64,000 bases of DNA from Salicibibacter cibi (GTDB lineage: Bacteria; Bacillota; Bacilli; Bacillales; Marinococcaceae): the NCBI RefSeq assembly GCF_016495865.1, contig NZ_CP054706.1:3162001-3226000 (forward strand), in the 5' to 3' direction. The stretch's first letter is position 1. Each line of letters opens with the position of its first letter. A program made the position numbers and the translations under genes. The notes beneath the pieces are model-generated. The model worked only from the letters and a program-made list of their open reading frames with translations, did no database searches and had not been told where the DNA came from. Below are positions 9,672 through 17,410 of this stretch, piece after piece.

Positions 9672-9862
9672 ATCAGCGTTTTCTACCGGTTCAGGGGACG
9701 TTGGACCTTTCAACGTCCTTCAGATCAACAGTTTCTGCCATTTCGGGGGACGTTGGATCTTTCAACGTCCTTCAGGTCAACAGTTTCTGCCATTTCGGGG
9801 GACGTTGGATCTTTCAATGTACTCCATATCAGCAGTTTCTGCCAATTCAGGGGACGTTGTGA
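9672..9862. repeat. 52-bp tandem hairpin array (array 2), 3.7 units
   Basis: Units begin at 9672, 9724, 9776 and 9828. Units 1 and 2 each contain a perfect hairpin, GGACGTTG-N7-CAACGTCC; in unit 3 the right arm is mutated (CAATGTAC) and unit 4 is truncated after the left arm. Identity decays from the middle of the array outward. There is no reading frame that makes sense of a 52-bp unit (not a multiple of three). Confidence 0.9.
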
Positions 9863-9898
9863 ACCTTAAAAAGACCGTAACCACTGCTCGGAGGTGCG

Positions 9899-10168
9899 AT
9901 GGGCACTAGTCCGCTTTATCAATCTATCGACGAAATGCGAACAGGATTTTTGGAAGGAACTTCTGATATCATTCAAATCGCCGGGTTTACAGCAAGCGTA
10001 ACCGGGGGGGATCTAATGAAGGGAGCGTCTCCGATTGCCCGTTGGCCGATGCAGGCAATTACTATATCCGATGCGTGGGGAAGCAACGAATCACGTTTTG
10101 CTCGAAAGTACAGTAATCCCTCAGACGGAGGTCGAGTTGCTCTGAGAGGAACAAGAAAAGCAAACTAA
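9899..10168 (+). CDS. Doubtful 89-codon ORF with a good ribosome site
   Basis: GGAGGTG lies 4 nt before the ATG at 9899, which is the only argument for translation. The product has no recognisable domain, no membrane segment, and its last ~18 residues are encoded by the first unit of array 3. It may be the 5' remnant of a lost gene whose ribosome site survives. Low confidence. Confidence 0.2.
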   Translation: MGTSPLYQSIDEMRTGFLEGTSDIIQIAGFTASVTGGDLMKGASPIARWPMQAITISDAWGSNESRFARKYSNPSDGGRVALRGTRKAN

Positions 10169-10210
10169 TCCCTCAAATGGAGGTCTAGGTGCCATCAGAG
10201 GAACAAAAAT
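10114..10210. repeat. Tandem pair, 52-bp period (array 3)
   Basis: Two units start with TAATCCCTCA at 10114 and 10166 (period 52). Each unit has CCTC near its start and an AGAGG-type arm about 25 bp later (TCTGAGAGGAAC, CATCAGAGGAAC), i.e. the same internal architecture as array 1 with a different sequence. Confidence 0.75.
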
Positions 10211-10271
10211 TATACTATTTTCAATGGGGGAAGAACTTTTGAAACGTTCTACTAGTTCAAGACCATTAAAT

Positions 10272-10545
10272 AGGGATTGCTGAACAACTTGCAGCTATCA
10301 ACTGAAGCCAGGATGCCGCTTCCATGGCTTCGCTTTCCGCGGACGAACGGTCAAGCCTCCTCGCGCAAAACCGGCGCTGCGGGGTCTTGACGCGTCCGTT
10401 TTTCCGCTGGAGTCTCGCCATTGCAGCGTCATCCCTCCGTACGTTGCCGAAAATGCTTCTCGGATGGATTTCCTTGCATCCAGTTTTGGCAACGCCAACG
10501 GAAAATGCTTATGTGCCAGTCTTTCTCCGTTATTCAGCAGTCCCT
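10272..10545. mobile_element. MITE-like element, copy 1 (274 bp)
   Basis: Terminal inverted repeats AGGGATTGCTGAA / TTCAGCAGTCCCT; flanked by AAAT on both sides. It lacks ~13 bp found in full copies around the GGATGG hairpin. The right end lies 18 bp from the start codon of the next gene, just before its AAGGAG ribosome site, so the host gene must be transcribed from within or through the element. Confidence 0.92.
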
Positions 10546-10563
10546 AAATAAGGAGCACACCCT

Positions 10564-11841
10564 ATGATAACCACAAAGCCAGCACTATCTGTTCACCCCA
10601 CCGATGCCTATGTGGACGAAAATGTGCATATAGTCGTCCACGATTGTCCAACTAACGATATAATCACCGTTCGGGCAACGGCAAACGATGACGAAGAGAA
10701 ATTGTTTGAATCGTATGCACGGTTCCGCACAGACGATTCAGGCTATGTAGACATATCACAAGCACAACCGGTAGAAGGAACTTACGAAGATGCCGATCCC
10801 CTCGGATTGTTTTGGTCGATGCAGCACAAAAAATCCAAACTCGACGATTATTTTCTGAAAAACGAAGCAACACCGCTATCCATACAAATTAATTTGGAAA
10901 TTGAAAATGTAATAGAAACTGTTACCATTCTTCGCCATTTCTATAAAAATGATGTCAAAAGAGTTGTCGTAAAAGAGCCGGAATGTACGGGCGTGATGTT
11001 CCATGCGGCAAATAATCAAGAGCCGTCCCCGGGCATACTGCTTCTTGGAGGGTCTGATGGAGGCATGTCAGAACAGGGAGCGGCACTGCTTGCTTCTTAT
11101 GGATATTCCGTGTTGGCACTCGCTTACTTTGGAACTGAAGGTGTTCCGAAGAATCTGGAAAACATTCCTTTGGAATACTTTGAAGACGCTACGACTTGGT
11201 TAAAAAAACACCCCTCCGTGAATGGCCAAGCATCACTGATTGGCTTTTCGAGGGGAGGCGAGTTGGCCCTTTTATTGGGAGCGACATTTAATGATTACCA
11301 AGCGATCATCGCTGGCGCCCCGAGCATGTATGTTACCGCCGGTTTGAAAAACAACACCTTCGCGCCGATTCCTTCATGGACTTATAAGCAAGAAAACTTG
11401 CCTTACATGAAATTTTCTTATCGTCCTTCGATAATGTTTTCCATGTTTAAGAATTGGTTGCTAAAAAAGCCAGTATCATTTCTGGGCATCTGGAACCATA
11501 CGTTGAGCAACCTTGAAAAAGTAAAACATTCACGTATCCCGATCGAAACAATCAACGCACCGGTAATGACGATCGCAGGAGGCGACGATCAACTCTGGCC
11601 TTCCACTTATTATGCCAATGAAACTAAAACTGTCCTTGATCAACAAAACGTCTATTTACACTATGCAAATGCCGGACATTTTTTATCATTTCCGTACGGT
11701 CTGCCAAGCCTCCCCGCAAACATCAATATGCACGTCGGCGGCGGTATGACATTAGCTTTCGGCGGTACCAAAAGGGCAAACGCGCAAGCAGCATCTGATT
11801 CTTGGCCTGAGATCCTGGCATTTTTGAAAAAACATACGTAG
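10564..11841 (+). CDS. BAAT/acyl-CoA thioester hydrolase-family protein
   Basis: The 425-aa protein has an N-terminal Ig-like thioesterase/amino-acid N-acyltransferase domain (~1-130, starting ALSVHPTDAYVDENVHI) and a C-terminal alpha/beta-hydrolase domain. The triad is visible: nucleophile S229 in GFSRGGELALL, acid D341 or D342 in GGDDQLWPS, and H372 in AGHFLSFPYG. A serine nucleophile, rather than the cysteine of mammalian BAAT, fits hydrolysis of acyl-CoA or another ester instead of amino-acid transfer. The start is set by AAGGAG 8 nt upstream. Its promoter region is occupied by MITE copy 1. The substrate is unknown; related Bacillus genes are sometimes linked to drug or dipeptide-like substrates, which I cannot support here. 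Confidence 0.85.
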   Translation: MITTKPALSVHPTDAYVDENVHIVVHDCPTNDIITVRATANDDEEKLFESYARFRTDDSGYVDISQAQPVEGTYEDADPLGLFWSMQHKKSKLDDYFLKNEATPLSIQINLEIENVIETVTILRHFYKNDVKRVVVKEPECTGVMFHAANNQEPSPGILLLGGSDGGMSEQGAALLASYGYSVLALAYFGTEGVPKNLENIPLEYFEDATTWLKKHPSVNGQASLIGFSRGGELALLLGATFNDYQAIIAGAPSMYVTAGLKNNTFAPIPSWTYKQENLPYMKFSYRPSIMFSMFKNWLLKKPVSFLGIWNHTLSNLEKVKHSRIPIETINAPVMTIAGGDDQLWPSTYYANETKTVLDQQNVYLHYANAGHFLSFPYGLPSLPANINMHVGGGMTLAFGGTKRANAQAASDSWPEILAFLKKHT

Positions 11842-11853
11842 AATTTACAATCC

Positions 11854-11917
11854 CCGCAACATCGGAATTGTTAAGGAAGATAGGGGCTGTAATATAGCCC
11901 CACGTTGCGCGTTTTTT
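11854..11917 (+). terminator. Composite terminator after the BAAT-type gene
   Basis: An inner stem GGGGCT-N7-AGCCCC is enclosed by outer arms CCGCAAC / GTTGCGCG and followed by TTTTTT. Confidence 0.65.
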
Positions 11918-12238
11918 CAGGTGGAACTACTGTGGTGTATGTTTTTCCGTAATTTCTCCAAAGAAGTATAGGAGAAGAATAAATGTATGCCTTAAGATAT
12001 AAGCTCAGATCTTACGTTTTTCTAATGTATTCATTAAGTATTCCCCGTCCATTCGATATCTCTCTACATTTGTATTAATAATCACAAATTTATCATACAA
12101 AAGCAGTTTTCCCCACCTGATTGCTGAATCCAGTATGATTTTTAGAGCAAAAAAGTGATACGATGAATACAAAATGAGTATTAAGTTTTTTGGAGGAAAG
12201 AAGGGCACCAGATGACGACATGAGCACTAAGCCTCGTT
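11918..12238. other. AT-rich intergenic region
   Basis: About 320 bp with no supported gene. A good GGAGGAAAGAAGGG ribosome site at its right end precedes an ATG at 12212 that is the original start of the EamA gene (see next entry). Confidence 0.5.
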
Positions 12239-13072
12239 GTGATTTCCGCTATTATTCATGCGACGTGGAACTTTTTAGCGAAAAAATCATCAGGAGGTAC
12301 TTCTTTTGTATGGCTATATATGCTTGTAAGTGCTGTGATTTATAGCCCTCTTGTTTTCGTTGTTATATTATGGACTGATGTGAAGGTTGGTTGGTTAGAA
12401 CTAGGATTAATTTTGGCAAGTGCTATTTTACATATGCTCTATGCAGTAACGTTACAAAAAGGATACCGGATAGGTGATTTTTCATTAATCTATCCGATTG
12501 CCCGTGGAATTGGTCCAATGCTGATTGCCATAGCAGCGTTTTTCTTGTTAGGTGAAGAGCTGAACGGGCTTGGACAGATAGGTATTTTATTCATTGTTTT
12601 CAGCGTGTTTATATTTACCGGTGGATTACGGATTTTACGAGAAAAAAATGTACTCCCTGCGATTTTGTATGGCGTCTTGATTGGGTGCACGATTGCTAGT
12701 TATTCTCTTTTGGATAAATATATTGTCAGTGTGACGGTCATCCACCCTGTCTTACTTAGTTATGGCAGTATTCTTGGACAAGTGATTTTACTTATTCCAT
12801 TTGCCAAAAAACATTGGCAGCAAGTCCGTCAAGACTGGAAGAAGCTGAAGCTGGAGACGATTGGTGTAGGCTTTTTAAATCCATTGGCTTATATATTGAT
12901 ATTAATTGCAATGGTGACGACACCTGTGAGTTATGTTTCGCCGGTAAGGGAGCTGAGCATTTTAATCGGTGCAGCATTTGGAGTCGTTTTCTTCAAAGAA
13001 AGTTTTGGAAGACGAAGACTTATTGCTGCGATGATTATGGTAATTGGCGTCATTGCCATAGCTATCTCTTAA
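12239..13072 (+). CDS. EamA/DMT-family transporter with a UGA at original codon 4
   Basis: Ten hydrophobic segments and the two EamA repeats (ISAIIHATWNFLAKK; later PVSYVSPVRELSILIGAAFGVVFFKE) identify a drug/metabolite exporter. The natural N-terminus of this family, ALSLVVISAIIHATWNF, is present in frame upstream, and an ATG at 12212 has a strong Shine-Dalgarno, but the fourth codon is TGA (12221-12223), where TGG would read M-T-T-W-A-L-S. The remaining frame is open. The protein could only be made by re-initiation at GTG 12239 (losing part of TM1), readthrough, or not at all. Local base composition is AT-richer than the core genes. Treat as a probable recent pseudogene or a sequencing-error candidate. 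Confidence 0.7.
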   Translation: MISAIIHATWNFLAKKSSGGTSFVWLYMLVSAVIYSPLVFVVILWTDVKVGWLELGLILASAILHMLYAVTLQKGYRIGDFSLIYPIARGIGPMLIAIAAFFLLGEELNGLGQIGILFIVFSVFIFTGGLRILREKNVLPAILYGVLIGCTIASYSLLDKYIVSVTVIHPVLLSYGSILGQVILLIPFAKKHWQQVRQDWKKLKLETIGVGFLNPLAYILILIAMVTTPVSYVSPVRELSILIGAAFGVVFFKESFGRRRLIAAMIMVIGVIAIAIS

Positions 13073-13218
13073 TATTTCGATAATAAAATCGAGGAAGCCC
13101 CAATTGAAACCTTTTTGTTATCCAGATCATAGTCTGCGGTATAACCTTATATTAAAGAACCCCCTTAGACAAACCACATCCAAAGGGGAAACGGTACAGC
13201 TTTATTTTACATTTTCGA

Positions 13219-13671
13219 CTACAATGGCTTTTCTTCTTTGACCGCTTGTTTTAACTTTTGCTGCATTTCGCCAATCCCGCGACTGCCAAGTAACGGCATC
13301 TCTATGTCGGCATGTGAACCAAAACTTTTTTCAACAATCGGCTTGTACTTTTTACCGGTAAGAACGACGAGATGTTGAAAATCGTTCAATCGTTTCTTTT
13401 GAACTTGTTCAGCCAAACAATTCATTGAAATAATGGCATCACTTTTATGACTAAACGATACGTTGTAGGGTCCAAGCACAGTGTCATCCGGCTGCAAAAA
13501 ACCATGTTTCGCTGATAAAATCACCCATTGGGGATGAAACATCTCTGCATACGCACGACATAAGCGATGAAATGTACCAATGTAAGCATCGCGGGCAAAG
13601 ACGGGGCCAACCTCCCCTTCTTTGTCCCAGATTTTTTTATTCCCGCAAGGGAGAATGGCAAGGGTTGTCAA
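13219..13671 (-). CDS. DUF6884-like protein
   Basis: A 150-aa soluble protein: LAILPCGNKKIWD, then FARDAYIGTFHRLCRAYAEMF, and WVILSAKHGFLQPDDTVLGPYNVSF. The pattern C-G-x-K-K ... Y-x-G ... ILSAKHG ... P-Y is that of DUF6884 proteins. Function is unknown; the conserved Cys, Lys and Asp suggest an enzyme active site. The start is TTG, with GGTGA 4 nt upstream. It lies 17 bp after the RGG-type gene and is probably cotranscribed with it. A decayed second copy lies at 19217-19618. Confidence 0.75.
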   Translation of the reverse strand: MTTLAILPCGNKKIWDKEGEVGPVFARDAYIGTFHRLCRAYAEMFHPQWVILSAKHGFLQPDDTVLGPYNVSFSHKSDAIISMNCLAEQVQKKRLNDFQHLVVLTGKKYKPIVEKSFGSHADIEMPLLGSRGIGEMQQKLKQAVKEEKPL

Positions 13672-13688
13672 AAAATCACCGACCTATT

Positions 13689-14018
13689 CTACATTAAGAA
13701 AAACAGTACAATAATCACGAGTAAAAGCAATCCTGCACCCATACAGCCAATCACACCGCATCCCGGTCCACCAAACCCGCCACGGTAACCTCTGCGATAA
13801 CGGCGGCGACGACCTCCAAGCATGGAACCTAATGCCATGCCGCCGAGGAAAGAACCTCCACCCCTACCGTTGCCGCTATTATTTGACGAACGACTTGACG
13901 CACGACCGGAGAAGCCGCCCGCAGATCCGCGTGATCTTCCGCCGCGAGCAACGCCCGCTCCCACTCTCGTACGCCCTCTGCCACGGCTTCCGCCACCTCC
14001 TCTTCCTCTTCTGCTCAT
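13689..14018 (-). CDS. Arg/Gly-rich (RGG-type) tail-anchored membrane protein, copy 1
   Basis: The 109-aa protein begins MSRRGRGGGGSRGRGRTRVG after AAAGGAGG. Residues 1-~85 are low complexity, dominated by R, G and S with repeated RGG/RG motifs, including RRRRYRRGYRGG near 75-85. A short GCGVIGCMG with two cysteines leads into one C-terminal transmembrane helix (LLLLVIIVLFFLM) that ends the protein. That makes it a highly basic cytoplasmic tail held by a C-terminal anchor. RGG segments bind RNA in other systems; here that is only analogy. The paralogue at 19928 keeps the same layout, so it is a real gene. Confidence 0.75.
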   Translation of the reverse strand: MSRRGRGGGGSRGRGRTRVGAGVARGGRSRGSAGGFSGRASSRSSNNSGNGRGGGSFLGGMALGSMLGGRRRRYRRGYRGGFGGPGCGVIGCMGAGLLLLVIIVLFFLM

Positions 14019-14091
14019 TACTGAACCTCCTTTTTCTTTTTGCTCTCCTCTCAGTTTATCAAAATTCGTGCTTTGTTTCTCAGGTCCATTG

Positions 14092-14142
14092 TCATGCTTT
14101 TTCGCCCTCAAATCGTGCATACACTTTTCGATTCGAACGCGG
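14092..14142 (-). pseudogene. yjbQ 3' stump
   Basis: The frame reads KVYARFEGEKA-stop, matching the C-terminus [15 protein letters not shown] of the intact yjbQ at 20335. Homology ends upstream at 14142. It marks the broken end of the duplicated segment. Confidence 0.8.
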
Positions 14143-14349
14143 ATGCCAACGACCACGCAGAGGAACGAAAGCAATGGATCAGCGATGCGTAGCGATGAGC
14201 AGGCAGCTCGAGATCGCGCATGATAGAGGTAAGCAGGAAAATAACCTTTTTTAGCAAAATGGTACCCACACCTAACCAAGAAAAGAAACCAATCGCTGAA
14301 AGGATTATGGTACACATTGTATCCGATTTTACAGTGATTGAGCATATTT

Positions 14350-14636
14350 AGGGAATGCTGAACAACTTGCAGTTATCAGCTGAAGCCGGGATGCCGCTTC
14401 CATGGCTTCGCTTTCCGCGGACGAACGGTCAAGCCTCCTCGCGCAAAACCGGCGCTGCGGGGTCTTGACGCGTCCGTTTTTCCGCTGGAGTCTCGCCATT
14501 GCAGCACCATCCCTCCGTACGTTGCCAGAAGTGCAAGGGTTTTTTGCTTTTAGGATGGATTTACTTGCATCCAGTTTTGACAACACCAACGGAAAATACT
14601 TATGTGCCAGTCTTTTTCCGTTATTCAGCAGTCCCT
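14350..14636. mobile_element. MITE-like element, copy 2 (287 bp)
   Basis: TIRs AGGGAATGCTGAA / TTCAGCAGTCCCT, flanked by ATTT direct repeats. Full length. Inserted ~200 bp beyond the yjbQ stump. Confidence 0.95.
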
Positions 14637-14808
14637 ATTTATGTTAAATTTTATCGATACCATTTTGGAGTCCTTTCGTCCTTGCTTTAATCGTGTTGCT
14701 AACTTCCATTAGTTTGTCGTCATCATTATAGGCTTGATGCTACGTGCGGATTATTTAGGAGCTATCGGTTTCAAATGTTTTCAGCTTAAAAAATGTAAAA
14801 ATTAACAA

Positions 14809-14840
14809 ACCGTGAATAGCTTTTTCATGCTATACACGGT
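14809..14840 (-). terminator. Terminator of cardiolipin synthase gene
   Basis: Stem ACCGTG...CACGGT with an inner AGC/GCT pairing; on the minus strand it is followed by a T-rich tract. Confidence 0.6.
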
Positions 14841-14846
14841 CTATCC

Positions 14847-16304
14847 TTACAAGATTGGCGAAAGTAAACGAGAAATATCTTCTTTGAATTTAATCCATAA
14901 GGACCGTTTATGATAACGCTCAAGTGTTAATTCAGTACTTAACTTACAGTCCTCTTCATATATATTGTACAATTCTTTAGAAACTGCTTCGTCATAAGTA
15001 ATCGCACTCACTTCAAAATTTAATCGGAAGCTTCGGGAATCGACATTCATCGTACCGACAGCAGAAATTTTCTGGTCAACGACGATGGTTTTTGCATGTA
15101 GAAATCCATTCTCATAAAGCAATATTTTCGCTCCGTATTCTAACAAGCCTCCGGCATATGCCCATGTTGCCCAGTAAACAAACGGATGATCCGGTTTGCA
15201 GGGGATCATAATCCGAATATCTACTCCTGATAATAGTGCCATTTTACAAGCATCCATAAAGCTGGTATCTGGTATAAAGTATGGCGTTTGAATACAGACG
15301 CTTTCCTTAGCTGAGAGAATCATCTTAATATACATGTTCTTTAAATGCTCTGTCTCTGAATTTGGACCGCTGGAAACAACTTGCACAGGGCTTGTTCCAT
15401 GATGCTTTTCTAAATGGAAGCAAAAATCTTTATAATCATCATGCTCTTTGTCTTTTCCGGCCTGATGCCAGTCCATGATAAATCTTACTTGGGTATCGTT
15501 GACAGCATTTCCATATATTTTTAAATGTGTATCCCGCCAGTAACCAAATTTTTTGTTCTCCCCAAGATATTCATCGCCGACATTGAAACCGCCAATATAG
15601 GTTAATTCCCCGTCAATAATGACCAGTTTTCTGTGATTTCGGTTATTCATTCGGAAATTAATCAATTTTAATAATGATGGAAAGAACACACGTACTTCTC
15701 CGCCAGCCTGTTTTAAATCCTCAAAGAATCCAGACGGTAATTTTTTTGATCCGACTTCATCATATAAAACACGAACCTTAACACCCTCTTTTGCTTTTGT
15801 TATCAGTGCATCTCTTAACCTTTTTCCGAGATGATCTGGCTGGATAATATAATATTGCACATTAATTTCTCGTTTTGCAGCCTGGATGTCATTCAATAGA
15901 GCATCAAACTTTATATGACCATCGTTAAATATGTAAATCTCATTATCCTCTGATAACCTACCATGAGAAGAACGCAGATTCATGGTGATTATGTCATTGT
16001 ACTGCTTTAACCAAGGCACTTGTTTTTCCTCGTCTATCAGCTTTAATTGTGTGTCTACATCCTCTTTTAGCAGTTTTTGTTCTTCTGTTGTTAATTTGTA
16101 AAAGTTATTTTGTTTTAAACTGCGACCTAAGAAAATATAAATTAAAAATCCAACGATAGGTAAAAAAAATAAAACTAGCAACCATGCCCAAGTATAGCCG
16201 ATATCTCTTTTCTCAAAAAATATCACACCTAGGGCCAGTAATAAATTAATAAAAATAACGATAGAAGCAATCATTGTAATAATATTACCTATTTCCATTT
16301 CCAA
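14847..16304 (-). CDS. cls: Cardiolipin synthase (phospholipase D family)
   Basis: A 485-aa protein with two N-terminal membrane helices (~8-28, 38-58) and two PLD domains. The HKD motifs are NHRKLVIIDG-x-YIGG-type (~residue 225) and HAKTIVVD-x-x-x-x-VGTMN (~residue 400). It condenses two phosphatidylglycerol molecules to cardiolipin. The gene is clearly AT-richer than the core, and it lies in the repeat-rich stretch, which suggests acquisition. It is monocistronic, with MITE copies on both sides (14350 and 16422). Confidence 0.9.
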   Translation of the reverse strand: MEMEIGNIITMIASIVIFINLLLALGVIFFEKRDIGYTWAWLLVLFFLPIVGFLIYIFLGRSLKQNNFYKLTTEEQKLLKEDVDTQLKLIDEEKQVPWLKQYNDIITMNLRSSHGRLSEDNEIYIFNDGHIKFDALLNDIQAAKREINVQYYIIQPDHLGKRLRDALITKAKEGVKVRVLYDEVGSKKLPSGFFEDLKQAGGEVRVFFPSLLKLINFRMNNRNHRKLVIIDGELTYIGGFNVGDEYLGENKKFGYWRDTHLKIYGNAVNDTQVRFIMDWHQAGKDKEHDDYKDFCFHLEKHHGTSPVQVVSSGPNSETEHLKNMYIKMILSAKESVCIQTPYFIPDTSFMDACKMALLSGVDIRIMIPCKPDHPFVYWATWAYAGGLLEYGAKILLYENGFLHAKTIVVDQKISAVGTMNVDSRSFRLNFEVSAITYDEAVSKELYNIYEEDCKLSTELTLERYHKRSLWIKFKEDISRLLSPIL

Positions 16305-16421
16305 AAATACACACTTTCTTTATTTGCATTTAAACCATTTCATTACGAATATATCAGCTTTATTTCTACTACACTATATCGAATTGAAATTTTAGTCAAT
16401 GATAATTAGATTAACTACATT

Positions 16422-16708
16422 AGGGATTGCTGAACAACTTGCGGCTATCAGCTGAAGCCGGGATGCCGCTTCCATGGCTTCGCTTTCCGCGGACGAACGG
16501 TCAAGCCTCCTCGCGCAAAACCGGCGCTGCGGGGGCTTGACGCGTCCGTTTTTCCGCTGGAGTCTCGCCATTGCAGCACCATCCCTCCGTACGTTGCCAG
16601 AAGTGCAAGGGTTTTTTGCTTTTAGGATGGATTTCCTTGCATCCAGCTTCGACAACACCAACGGAAAATGCTTATGGGCCAGTCTTTTTCCGCTATTCAG
16701 CAGTCCCT
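16422..16708. mobile_element. MITE-like element, copy 3 (287 bp)
   Basis: TIRs AGGGATTGCTGAA / TTCAGCAGTCCCT with a 5-bp flanking duplication ACATT on each side. Located ~120 bp upstream of the cardiolipin synthase start. Confidence 0.95.
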
Positions 16709-17410
16709 ACATTAGATTTACTAATATATATCAGTTGGTTTTTGCGCTCATCTATTTTTTTGGTGGGTTTTTATACTTACACAAAGGTGGCAGTAATACA
16801 TATGCCTAGCGATGTTATTTTACTGAGTGAAAATTATGCTTGGTGGGATAAAGAAGAGGATGACATGTACAATGAGCAGTAACAGAAAGACGAAACAGGG
16901 GGAGGTTTGGTTGGGGTAGACCAGCAGGGAAGGACATGGGGATCTTGGAACAATTTCCTGGTAGCGAACCCCGCTATCAGGTTTTTTTCGTAAAGCAGAT
17001 AGCTATTTTTTGGTCGACAGAAACATTCGACCCATAATAAAAAGACCAAGCATTGATTAGCCTAGTCCTCGTAATCGACAATTGCTCCTAGCTTTTCAAT
17101 CGCCTCGGAAACAACTTCTTTAGGTGCCGACACACAAAACGGTACCCTCTTGCTTTGAGATCCAATGCCCTTGGGCTAGCTTTTTTAATTATGTTCTTGT
17201 TATCGATGAATTGGATGGTTGGTTTGTGACAATGGCAATGGCAATGGCAAAGAGATAACGCTATCTGAAGCATTCTTAAATAGAAATAAACCCCAAAAGT
17301 TTGCATTCTCTCGATTTCTTTAATCATCTTCAATGTCTTGATACTTATGTAACGATTGGAGTTCCATGTGATTAGCGTTGGCGGAACTCCAATACATGTC
17401 ATCATTGAGG
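16709..17410. other. Intergenic region with gene remnant and terminator
   Basis: Just after MITE 3 a plus-strand frame encodes a hydrophobic stretch and then MPSDVILLSENYAWWDKEE before a stop at 16882, followed by a strong terminator at 16957-16988. This looks like the 3' end of a gene whose front was lost. A short (GGCAAT)3 run lies near 17230. Nothing else is supported. Confidence 0.4.
16957..16988 (+). terminator. Strong orphan terminator
   Basis: CCTGGTAGCG / CGCTATCAGG (10 bp, one wobble) followed by seven T. No intact gene precedes it on the plus strand. Confidence 0.75.

Larger units (their letters stand above)
9269..10271. other. Gene-poor kilobase carrying three tandem arrays
   Basis: Between the aldo/keto reductase terminator and the first MITE I see no convincing conserved gene. 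The stretch holds array 1 (9461-9549), the 52-bp hairpin array (9672-9862), a weak 89-codon ORF (9899-10168) and array 3 (10114-10210). Confidence 0.6.
13273..14142. repeat. Segmental duplication, copy 1
   Basis: This block (DUF6884-like gene, RGG-type gene, last ~50 bp of yjbQ) matches 19217-20385 in the same order and strand. Similarity stops at CGCGG on the yjbQ side in this copy, where unrelated sequence begins. In this copy the DUF6884-like gene is intact and yjbQ is a stump; in the other copy the reverse holds. Confidence 0.85.

Noticed and set aside
9461..10210. Possible CRISPR array near 9.5-10.2 kb
   Set aside because: The units are adjacent 52-bp tandem repeats without unique spacers, and no cas genes are present.
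10324..10551. Conserved ~75-90-codon ORF inside each MITE copy, readable on both strands
   Set aside because: Conservation follows from the repeat itself; frames are broken by indels between copies and there is no ribosome site or known domain.
12005..12208. 67-codon minus-strand ORF
   Set aside because: Low-complexity hydrophobic translation of an AT-rich intergenic region without a ribosome site or homology I recognise.
14019..14345. N-terminal extension of the RGG-type protein copy 1
   Set aside because: The extension reads through the yjbQ stump in the wrong frame and is absent in copy 2; AAAGGAGG precedes the ATG at 14018.
17220..17250. Short GGCAAT triplet run resembling a microsatellite
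   Set aside because: Only three units; not enough to call a phase-variable tract.
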